Source: Apus apus (Eukaryota; Chordata; Aves; Apodiformes; Apodidae). Taken from it: DNA of 64,000 nucleotides. The notes under the pieces were generated by a model. The model did not search any database. It saw nothing but the letters and a program-made list of their open reading frames with translations, and had not been told where the DNA came from. The position numbers were made by a program, and so were the translations under genes. Positions 39,401 through 51,400 of this stretch are shown piece after piece. Every line of letters begins with the position of its first letter. Positions within the stretch are counted from its first letter, which is position 1. Location: the NCBI RefSeq assembly GCF_020740795.1, contig NC_067286.1, positions 30,342,003-30,406,002 on the forward strand, written 5' to 3'.

Positions 39401-42400
39401 GCTACCTTAAGTCAAAAATGCATCTGTACATGTATATTTAGAACCTATATAGCTAATAGATATCTTTGCACACACACTAAGGAAAAACGATCATCTTCTC
39501 TTCATGAGCCATTGTTTGCTTGTTACCATCAGAAAAATGTTTACAAAATTTTCCTGAAGAAATGGCACGACCCATGTTGAAGCTAATACAACAACAGAGG
39601 TAATCAGCAGTTGTAATTTAGTACCCAGGTACTAAGTGGTTTCTTTAAATACTCAGAACCCTCAAATATCCTTCCCATTTTCTTAAGAACACAGTAGAAC
39701 CAAAAAGCTGTTGTAATCAGAATAAAACTGCTTTTCTTTCTTAAATACACTACCATATACTTCTGCACTTTACCCTTTAGAATTTCTCTGAATACATATC
39801 TTACAGCTGTAAGAATCTTGGGGGTTTTAATTTGTTTTTTAAAAAAAAACAACAACAAAAAAACCAACAAAAAAAAAACCAAACACAACATCAAGCTAAC
39901 TTCAGAAGAACTCTGTGTGAAGCTGCCACATTTCTTCATGAGCTATTCTTCTCCCCATTTTTGGGAGACTCTTTCCAAATGATGCAACTGAGGTAGGCAG
40001 CAGGCAGTTGGAATTCTCATTTATACCCCATTCAGACATCCATCATTTGCTATTCTGTCGTACGTCACACCAGTGCTTTTTGGTCCTCCAAGCTGTACCA
40101 CTAACCTGTTAATTTCAAGTGCATTACACACTTCCTGACTGCATCACTAGTGAAACTTTAGATCTTTATTAACTTCTGTATGCTTTACCAGTCTTTTAAA
40201 GTATAAATAAGAATTTTTGGATGAGTACTTACCTTGTGCAACATAATGGCAACAAACACTATCAGCTGGACACTAGTCTGAGAAGTAGAAGCTGCTGCAC
40301 CCAATGCAACACCATCAGCTGAAACAGGAGTACAAATTCATGGATTATTCCTCCACATCAGTTTCAGTTTTCCCACCCCCCAATGGCTGACAATACAAAA
40401 CATGTCGGTTTGACAAGTCCTGTTACACAAAATACCATTAACAATACCAACCTAACTAGTGATTCACTCCCTTTTACTGCTTAAGCCAGAACAATTTCAG
40501 GATTTCAGAGAACTCTCAACAGGAGCTTTCTCATATTTCCTAAGACCATAAAAAACATACTGAAAATCTATTCAGTATTGACAAATTCTGACAAATTAGA
40601 ATCAGGTAAAAAGTTTAGTCTTCTGTAGAAGTGGCGTCCTGTATAAACTTAAAAATCTGCTTCAGATTCTAAGCATTAAAATAATTTTCATTATTATCCT
40701 TTAAATTAATTTTTAAACATAAATGCTATTGTAAATACTATTTTTTTAACTATTTAAAAAAGATAGTCTAAATGAAATCAGAAATGGGTACCGTATTAAT
40801 CCTTAATACAAAGATACTTCATTTAGTTAAAAAAAATATCTTTTTTTATCAACATCTTCTGACTTACCTAGACAATAACTTTCAGTAGGAAAGATTTAAA
40901 AAGTATGTTTATATCAGACATATATAGTGAATTACAACATGAATATGAGTCGACTGCAACACATGCATAACTTCTTCAGTCCTTGCAAGTCAGACCAAAT
41001 GTGTTTTAGTCACGTCTTTGCGCTCCACCCTGAAATGTCCTTTCTCCACAGAGTATTTTTTAAATGTAACATTTTTTAAACGTAGTATTTTTTTATAAAA
41101 CCACAAGACAACTGTCAAGCAAACCCAAATGTGCTCTGAGCTGGTTTGGTTCCTGCATGGTTTCGGTAGGAGGGAAGGGGCCTCAGGGGTGGCTCCTGTA
41201 AGAAGCTACTGAGAACTTCCCCCATCTTAGGTGGCCAAGGCCGGGTAATTAGAGACAATGGATGCGACTCTGCGATTAGCATATGAATGAACTGCTGTAG
41301 GACCTGAGCAGAGAGCAAGCAGAAAGAACTGTGATGGAGGTGAAAGGCAGTGCTGGGGTGAAGACCCCTAGGTTGGCGAGGAAGAAGGGGTAAGAAGGTG
41401 CCCAAGCAGAAGTTTCCTTGAACCTATGGCGAGATGGCAGGATGTCCCCCTGCATTCATGGAGGTGTTGTCAGTCTTTCGGGACAACAGAGGGACGTGGT
41501 GGAACATTTCCTGAAGGCGTCAGGAGGGGCAAATGTGGACTTGCAGCCCTTGGAAGACGCTGTGCCAAGGGAGGTGAATGTAATTTGGGCCCAGGAAGGC
41601 GGGGTGAGGTAACATATGCAAGCACTGCTCTTTGTGTTGTCTGTGTTCTGTGTGCATCTGATTAGTGTGAAACTCAATTATTATTATTTTTCCCCAAGTT
41701 GAGTCTATTTTGCCCGTGACCTTAATTGGTGAGGAACCCTCTTTGTCCTTTGTCTCGACCCAGGAGCTTCTAGTTGGCCTTTGTTCTCCCCATCCCACAG
41801 TGGAGGTGGTGGGGCAGAGAGTTGAGTGAGAGGCCACGGGGCTGTCGTGTTAGGCCCAAACCACATTTACAGCTTGGTACTACTCAGCGAAGGTCTTAGC
41901 ATGTATTGAAATTTAGCAGTTAAACCAGCCAACAAAGGAACTAAAGAGCCAGAGAGTAAGCATCACACAACTTTTTATATGAGAAAAGTAAAGGAATGGA
42001 AAATCCGTACCCAAATAAAACTCCATGGAACATTCTAAGCACTGGAGTTATGTTAAGTATATTTTCCCAGTAAGTTTTGGGAAAGATCCTTAGTTATCCC
42101 CAGTCTGCGCTTTTATTTTTTTTTTTATTTTTTTTTTTTTAAAAAAAAGCCACCTTTGAAAACAAAGCTCAAGTGTTTCTAGACCACCTGAAGATGAGCC
42201 ACACAGCAACAAAAGTCCTTGTCAAGCACTAACAACAGGTCCCACATTACCTGCAGCATGGACTACTAGTCCCAGCGTTGTTGTGATTTTGGAGTTGCCT
42301 GATCTTGCAGCTTCTGGATCTGAAATGATCATGAGGAAAGTTAGGATAAAGATACCAAATACAAACCAGCTGCTTAGGCAGTTATATTCAAACCTGCCAT

Positions 42401-45400
42401 TTTTTGTATTTCTGCATTAGACTTAGTGTAAGACAGTCTGATACTTAACACCTTCAAGCCACCTGAAGTTCTGCCAATAAACAAGTGACAGAATCATAGC
42501 CAATTCTTCACAATTTACAGGATCACTGATAGAGGCAGAAGCAGTTGTTTTTTGTTAACCTCCTGAAACTGAATGTTAAAGTTCTGTGCTACCCAGGTGA
42601 AGAAAAGCTAGTTTTGCATCTCCACAACTCAGAGCTGCTCAGGAGCAGGATGATTTTTTCCCCACACACACAGTGTTGGTATTTTTCTTCAGGTGACTGG
42701 GGCAGTCTTTGTTGCACTGAGTTACCGGCAGTTCCTGGTAAGCAGCAAATTCTACTTGTCATGGCAGCAGGGGCAAAGATTTCCCTCCATCATGGTATGC
42801 TACAGAGGAGAAATGCAGCCAGTGCTGCCTGAGATCCAGGGCTTTGACTGCAATTGTTTGACAGCTACTCTGAGGACATTTGTAGGTTGGCTCATTATAC
42901 AGCAAAACATGCCAACATCCACCTCTATGCAATAATAGGCGAAACAGTTAGGAAGAATCATTACAATGAACAAGGCAGGCAAGTTCTACACAAGTACAGA
43001 AACATCTTATTATTCAAGTGCTTAATTCCATAGAGCTGAACAGCCATTATTTAATTATACTAGTGGTCTGTAAGTTGACTGCAAGCACACTTTAACTGCT
43101 ACTTCAATAAGACTGCACTACTGGCAAAATGGAAAGTCCAGTCCTGTCCTGTTCCTCCTGCCTGTCCCACCACCCTCCAGTCTCCCTCTTCGTGCCCAGG
43201 CACCCACAGAGTTGCCCAGAGAGTCAGATCAGGGAAGTGAGCTGGCTACAAACAGATGTGTTCTCTTCAGTCAGATTGATCTTCTGAATCAATAGGGCAG
43301 CCTATTTGAGCAATTAATTGCATAAGCTGCAGTTGGATGACACTGATGGTATACTCATGTCAAATAGGGGGAGATGCTCACAGAGAGCATTTGCTTTAAA
43401 TTTGTTTTGGATTGACCAGAACTAAACACACTCAAAGACAGAGTTCACATATGATTTCATACCTCCATTCTGGCTGACAGAATTTTTCTAGTTTAGGACA
43501 AGTAATATGTAGCTGCTTGAGAGGTAACAAAACTACCAGATATTGGGTCCAATGAGAAGAATGTTTTTCTTTGGTAGCTTTAAAACGTTACAAAAACACT
43601 ACATTTCCTGTGACAAGAGATACAGTCTAGATAAAGCTTTACTTAATAACCTGTCAATTTTCTCCTGTTACTTGCTCTGATCAGAAACATAGGAAAGGGC
43701 CATAACCTGTACTAACTAAGGATTCTCCTGGCAGTTGCTCACCTGTGTGCCCTTGTCACCATCACTGCCACTGTTCCCTTTGAAAAGCTCTGAAAATCAG
43801 CTAGCCATGGCTGTAGCTCTATTTACAATTATCCAGCAGCACAAAGGTGAAACAGCCCCCCACCTGTTCCACTACACTAACCCCATACAAGCATTTGTAC
43901 AGCTGCACTGTGAACAGCCAAGGATCCAACCAAAACATATTCCCACCTGCTTTCCGTATGTTTTACTCTTCCTTCAGGATCAATTCCTTAATTTTTGAGG
44001 GCCAAACTGCACCATTAGAGAACATTATGTGGGAGAAAATGAGCAGCCAAAGGCAATAAAACACCATTTCAGATGACAAAACACCTTTTGTGCATTTCAA
44101 GCTACAACATGAGTGTGAAACCACAGGCAGGAAACAAAGGCAACTGCAGGCATTTTGAGAGTCTTGCAATGCAGTTCTGAAATCTCTGGACTAAGCAGGA
44201 AGTATTTGAAGTAAGTGAGGCTCTAGACTAGCATGGGACTCCAGCTAAGCAGTTGCAGTAACAGACCAGAGCTTATATTTAGTAATTCCTGCAGTCTTAA
44301 GTAACTTTTTGTCCTTTGCAAATTCTACCTAGATGTATGACAATTAAGTAGGAGAAACAAAGATAAGACTAACCTGAAGCTGTTTGGAAAGCCAAAGAAA
44401 TCCCCTATGGGTGATACTGTAAAACAGACAATACCTCAAGTGTCAACTCACTCTCTGCCCCCCACCATATGTGCTTGTACAGTTATTTCGTGTTAGTGAA
44501 CCAAGCTCTCAAATTATGTTGAATTCCAGGATAAATTTACAGCAAAAACATTTCACACAGACCTTGCTTTGTTTGTAAAGCACCTACTGAAACTCTGGAC
44601 ATGACTGATCAAATTCAATACCAGTAGCATCCTAAAAAATTACAACTTATTAGCTTTAAATAGCAAGTCTAACTGAAGAGAATCTTTACTTACCATCTGC
44701 AGGGTGCATGTGAGAACTGCCTATCTGATCCACCAACAACATGAAGACAAAGCCAAGGACAAGGGACACCCCAATGTAGGCATGCAACTTGGAATGGTCA
44801 TGGCCATACTCGTGTACAGCTGGGATTTCTGCTACCTTCTCAGACTCAATCACGTGCTGCATCTCACTCGCTGGGTGATGCTTCCCTGTGGAAGGCAAAG
44901 AAGGAGATTAGGAAATAGGGGACTAAACACCACATGGTCACTTCTCTTCCTTTGCTGAGAGCATTCATCACACTTAGGCAATACACAAAAGTCCTCATTT
45001 GCAATCAGTCTTAGATAATTTCTTTAGGGAAACACATTTGTCTTGTTGGCCCCTCCCCTTAAGTCTTCAGCTCAGAAAAACAAAGAAAGTACTTGATGAG
45101 CCAGGTTACTTTGCTTAAATGTTGCATGTAAAATACAAATTTATTCATAAAAACTGCTAAATAATTCATTTTTTAATTGAGCTTGTGTCCTTGTTTGAGC
45201 CAGGATGAAACCAATTTTCTCTTTATTGATTTTTTTTTCTTCAATGAACTCAATTAAGCAGCACACTTGGTGAAAATACCAGCAAGTTTTCCAGCGAGTG
45301 GACTGATAACACCCAATGTTTATAGTAACTGCTGAGAGACCAAGGACACTTTGGTCCGCTTGTTTAATCTGCTGCTTCAGACACTAAAGGGGCAGATCAG

Positions 45401-48400
45401 TCGTATCTACAACCCTCCCGTAGGGAGAAGCAGACTACGCAGATGGCAAAATTGACCAAACAAAATATTCCATCCATATAGATATAATTCTTGGTATAAA
45501 TTCATGGATCACGGAAGTCAAGCCTTTTTTTCTTCATTCTTCTCATCCATCCATGGCCGGTGTCCAAGCAGGACTCCATCTCTCCATCACCATTGATCCC
45601 TGGGCCCGTGCATTCCTGACCCTCACAACTCTCCCCTCAGCTCCCGTCTGCTCTGGTGCTCTCTCCAGCAGCGCTCTGGGACATTTTGGGACTGCTCACA
45701 GCTCAGGAGATGCCATGGAAGCTGCTGGGGGTGGGGGGAGGTGATAGAGGTTTTGCACATTCCCACACATACTTGTATATATTTGTACACATTTTCTCAT
45801 TAGTATTTAATTAAAGCTGTCTAGTTTATAGTTTCCAATCCAAAAAGCCTCTCTCCTTATTCTTACTCTCTGTCCTTTCCCTACCTAGATGGGAGGGGAT
45901 AGAGAGCATTATTGTCATCTGTTTAATTGCCAATCCTGAGTTAAATCGTGACAAGCTGCCAGTTTTGTCAGTATTCAGATATACTGTCAAGCAATTAAGT
46001 CATAATTATGGAATTGTCAGAGTTGGAAGGGACCTCTAGAGATCCTCTAGTCCAACTCCCCCACTTAAAGCAGGATCAATAATCTTCACTTAACTGACAA
46101 AATACAGGATGAGGAGATAAAATAGGTTTCAAGATCTAACGCAATCTTCAGGAACATGAACTTTATATCTCGAAGCACCAGTCTCCACTTACACAAGTTA
46201 GCGCTGATACACTCCATTGATAGGGATCAGAACAACAGTTAAGTCAGCACACTGTTCTACAAATACCAGTACCATCCTAGAAACACAAAGTCCAAGCCCT
46301 GGGTTTGAATATTATGTAATTGTTTCTTTTCCCTACACAAGCTTTCATTCCATGCCAGTTCATAATTTAAAAAACATTTTCAAATAGTTCATAGGTTAGT
46401 AAGTGACAAATGCCTCTATCTACAATGCCTTTTGGAACACAGAGATGTAATATAACTTGATCAACTTTTACAGGTTGCCATTTGCCCAGCAAGTGTGATC
46501 TTAATCACAAGCAAATACCACACACAAAATTCCCACCAATTTCAACAGAAATTAAATCAGTTGTACTCTGAATTTACACAGGCTTAAAGAAAAAGGTTTT
46601 TCTGGCACATGCATTTAACATGTCCAGCAGCCTTTGGCCCAGTGGCTCCTAAGACGGATCCATGAGATCCTCCAACCTTGCTCATGACCACAGGAAATTA
46701 CTGCTGCTGCAACCCCATCAGACACAGAGGGAAACCATGTCCAGCAGTACACAGGTTTTTCACTATTGGCCACCAAAGGTTGTAAGAGTTGCCTTAGCAC
46801 ATTTATATGAAAGAGATTTAATAAAGCTATTTTGGGGGCAAAATTCTAGGTATTATTTCCAGTTGATATAGGCAAAGAAGCATGTCTGAGCCTTCTTCTG
46901 CCAACTACATACAGAAATACATTGTTAGAAAGGTAAAAGCCAAGAACAGGAATAGGGAATTTTGAATTAAATTCCCAACTACCATATAAAGCACAGTAAA
47001 CATACGACCTCTCAGTTTGAGGCTCTGTGCTCACCTGAATACATTTTTTTTAAATTTCTCCTTGCAGTCCCAGGCAGAGACAATACATCAGGCTAGCAGG
47101 TCCTCTGGGTGATGCAGAAGAGCTACTTAATGCTCCTCGGCATACTTGCTGTTATAAATAATTGTACTTCCATAGCAGGTAAGGGGTTTTACACACAGTA
47201 AGTATTATGCAAACGTTTCCAGTGGGAGAACAGACACCATAAACCTACTTCCACATTCAGTATCTCCAGCTAAGTCAGATGTTCAAGTCCCGTGCTACAC
47301 TCGAAGGCTCCAAACTACCCACCATTCAGTACAAGTTGCCTCCATTCCAAAACAGGGCCAATGCTTACAAGTGCATTTAGCAGGTTCAGTTAGCAGTTGT
47401 CTCTGTTTAATGTTCTACTAAGAAAAAATGTTTCTTCTTTCATGTTCTCTGCTAGACCAAACAATGGTATCACAATCTCCAATTGTAATTTTTTTCCAGT
47501 CTCCCCTGAGCCTAGAGATCATGATTACTCATACAAGCAACCTTTCTGTATTTACATGGGAACTCAATAGATATTTATTTTTTTGAATAAGAAACAAAAA
47601 ACAGAGAACCCATTTGCAAAGCTCTAGTATCCTAGAGCAGGTATGTGCCACAGTCCAATGTAAGGAAGCAGCTGACACTATTTTCTACTCCTTCACAAAC
47701 CAACAGTGAGCACTGTTACATAAACAAAGAACATAAAGAAGACTGTCATGTTCAAATGCCTGATCAGGAGCTATATTTTCTCATTAAGATCTGACTTGAT
47801 CTTAAGATTTGCACTTGAGGAAGAATAAGCCCAGGTACCAGTAGATGCTGGAAGTCAACAACTGGAAAAGCAGCTTTACAGAAAAGAACCTCAGTGTCCT
47901 TGTGCACACAAAGTTTACCATGAACCAGAAGTGTGCCCTGTGGCACACTTGGCGGCAGGCTGAGGGAGATGATCCCTGCACTAAGCACCACTGAGGCCAT
48001 ACTTGGACCACTGAGTTGAGTGCTGGACTCCCCAGGACATGAAACAGATGAACACACACTGGAGATGCATGAAGATGACTAGAGGACCAGAGCATCTCTC
48101 CTATAAGGAAAGGCTCAAAGAGCTGAGTTGTTCAGCGTGGAGAAGAGAAGGCTCAGAGAGATCTTATCAATGTATATGTATCTGATGGGTGGGTGTTAAG
48201 ACAACAGAGCGTTATGTATTAATCACATATTCCTGTCTATCCCTTTAATTCTTCCTGAAGTTTGCAATGACCTACTTTACCTTGTCCATTAGCTGAACTC
48301 TTTTTTTCTGAAAAACAGTTCTTCCAAGGTTATTTAAAACAGTAACATGCACAAACCCCTCTAGGTTTCACTTTGTATTTCTTGCTATTTAACAGGAAAG

Positions 48401-51400
48401 TGATGTTTTGATGGCAATACTATATAGAACATCAATTAGCAAGAAGTTTCCATCAGAGGTGGAAAAAAATCTTTACTGGAAGCAACGTTACTGATTTCAA
48501 TTTTTAAAAAATCATATTTAATGGTAAGGGGACTAACAGGACTACTGTACAGCACTTCAGAGAAACTAGGATATTAACCAGATTGTTTAATTGGTCTAAC
48601 AGCAAGCAATGTTTTCTCACTGTGAGAACAGACTAGGCTTTTGAAGGAGGCCTTCAGTATTGGAAAGCTTTTTCACTTTGGAAGAAGATCTGTTCTGCAT
48701 GAATCAAGGAAAGGATATTTATGTCTAAATTTATAATAATAATTACAACTCCACACAGAATCTTGTTTCAACCTTGCACTTTTAAAGCTCACTCTAGATA
48801 ACTAATTTTTTATTAAACTGAGAGTGCAACTTTTGTGCACCTAACTTTACTAAAAAACAAAAGGCAACAAACAACACGGAGCACAACATACATTAAGGCT
48901 TTCCCCAACATCTGGGGCTTAATTGACAAAACTAAATTTTTTGTCATTTTGGGGAGGACTTTTGGTTGACAACTACTCTTCTAAATTTCCAAACATTAAC
49001 AGCAATACATTGACTTACTCTAGTAAATCATCTTGCTGGAGCACTCACACATCTTGGATGAGACACAATGGTGCATGGATCTCACTGTACAAAACGTTGG
49101 CACAATGCCATTACTACAGACAAAGCACACCAGAATAGGACTTGGAATCCCTTGAAAGACTTCACAAACATATCTTTGCTGAACAAGATTGACTGTTTCC
49201 ATCTCCATGAAAGAGTTAACTTTGCTTCAGATTCTTTCAAGTGAGTAACTCATGGCAATCTTTCTGACAGTGGCCACACAGTTTCAGCAGTTACAACAAA
49301 GGACTGAAGCCACCAAAGAAGTTTATTTGCTAGTAATACTCAAACCAAGATTTCACTATGCACATACATAGGTTTATGACCAAATAATAACTTGAGTCAT
49401 GGCATGCTATTTGCTCTCAGCCTACAAGAACAAAAATAAGAAGATATTTGTTGTGTGGCCTGTAGGAAAATACAGAAGTAATAGTAAATGACTTTTGTAC
49501 CAACGACAATCGTCTGTTTTGATAACAAGCAACCAGTCTGTGAGTTAAATTACACTTGGAACTGGACAAACATAGACACCTTCTCTCTCCCTCTTTTTTT
49601 CCCAGTTATATGAGTTCACTTCAATGTTCTCTTAGGCATCTTTCTAGGTTTAATTCAGTAAATAGGCGAAGTTGCAAAACAAGAAAGTACTGAAAGCTGT
49701 TAAGTTCTCAAAATCTAAAGCTTAACTTTGAATATCCTAAATATTAGAAATATTTTTTGTAGTTAAATCTACAAAACTAATAAATTTTACCTCTCTGCAA
49801 CTAAAAAACCCATCTATTTACAGACAAACTGGCTTTAGTCACAATACTGTGAGTTAGGAATTCAGTCTGAATTCATCCACAGAACAAATAATTTTTTCCT
49901 CAGTAAATACTCTGGACATTGCTGCTGCAGTATTGGGAAGTGCCCTTTCTCTACATACTATAAGTTATATGGCATACAGCTCTGAACAGCAGGCTGTAGA
50001 CTTCATACGTGAACAGTATGTCCCATGTAGTGAAAAAAACAAAACCAAACATTCACATCCATTGTATTTACTGCTAGCCATATAATTACAAGAAAAATTT
50101 CATCTACTTAGAATTAAAACTGAATGGAAAGCAAACCCACAACTACAGCTCATTAGAGATATCCTACATTAAAGCGCACAAATTACAGTACACTATAAAT
50201 GCATAATCAGAGGTTCTTTCACTTCTTGATAAAGGATGATTTTATATATTGTCTTCTGTTTAAACCTAAGCAGAATAATAAATTTAGTGGAAACTAAAAC
50301 AGGAAAAATTAAAGCATATTACTAAAATTAAATTTTAAACAGTGTAGAAATATGAAAATATGTTAGTACAAGAAAAGCAGAGTATTACTACTATCTCTCA
50401 ATCCCAGATCAGCAACAAGGGTACGTTTGACCCTTGTGAATTTCTCTCCAGCCTCAGTTTCATAGTCCCTTCTCCTGTGACCAACCAAGTTGGTGCTGTT
50501 TACCTTCAGAAAAAATTTCAGAGCATACTGGAAAAATCTCACACATAAAACAGTAATGTAATAGCACAAGACTCCAAGCTAGAGCAAGATTAAAGGGCAC
50601 TCCAAACAAAGGTAATGAGCCCAGACTATTTAAAATAATGTCATAACCTCAATTTGAGGTTTACCAAGACTTTTGGGTATAAAATGTGCTCCACGCTCAC
50701 AGCCCTACAAGACACATAATTGCTTTGAGACAGGCTGGAGACTTGGGCAGAGAGAAACTTGATGAAATTCAACAAGGTCAAGTGTAGAGTCTTGCATCTG
50801 GGGAAGAACAACCCCATGTACCAGTACAGGTTGGGGGCTGACCTGCTGGAGAGCAGTGTAGGAAAAAGGGACCTGGAGGTCCTGGTGAGCTTGAGCTTGG
50901 AGGAGACTGAGGGGCTACCTCATAATTGTTTACAAATATGTTAAGGGCAAATGTTGGGAGGATGGAGCCAGGCTTTTTTCAGTGATGTCTAGTGACAGAA
51001 CTAGGGGCAATGGGTGCAAACTGGAACATAGGAGGTTCCACATAAACATCAGAAAAAACTTCTTTACTGTGAGAGTGACAGAGCACTGGAACAGGCTGCC
51101 CAGAGAGGCTGTGGAGTCTCCTTCACTGGAGACTCAAAACCCACCTGGACACGTTCCTGTGTGATGTACTCTAGGTGACCCTGCTCTGGCAGGGGGGTTG
51201 GACTAGATGATCTTTTGAGGTCCCTTCCAACCCCTAAGATTCTGTGATTCTGTGATTCATTAAAGGCTATGAGGTTTTGAAGACAGGTGACAGCAGAGTA
51301 GAACTGTATGCCTGAGCTTGGAACCATACACAGCTATCCACATGTAATGATCACCCAAAGAAGAAATGCCTCCCGCTCTGTGAACTAGCCATATATAATC

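Larger units (their letters stand above)
40319..42250 (-). other. SLC39A9 intron 4
   Basis: 1.9 kb carrying the solo LTR at 41131-41868 and a T-run/A-run hairpin-like tract at about 42115-42148. The remainder is AT-rich and empty. Confidence 0.85.

Noticed and set aside
41418-41665. Short frames in SLC39A9 intron 4 as small genes
   Set aside because: They lie inside an LTR and overlap each other in different frames, with no similarity to retroviral proteins.
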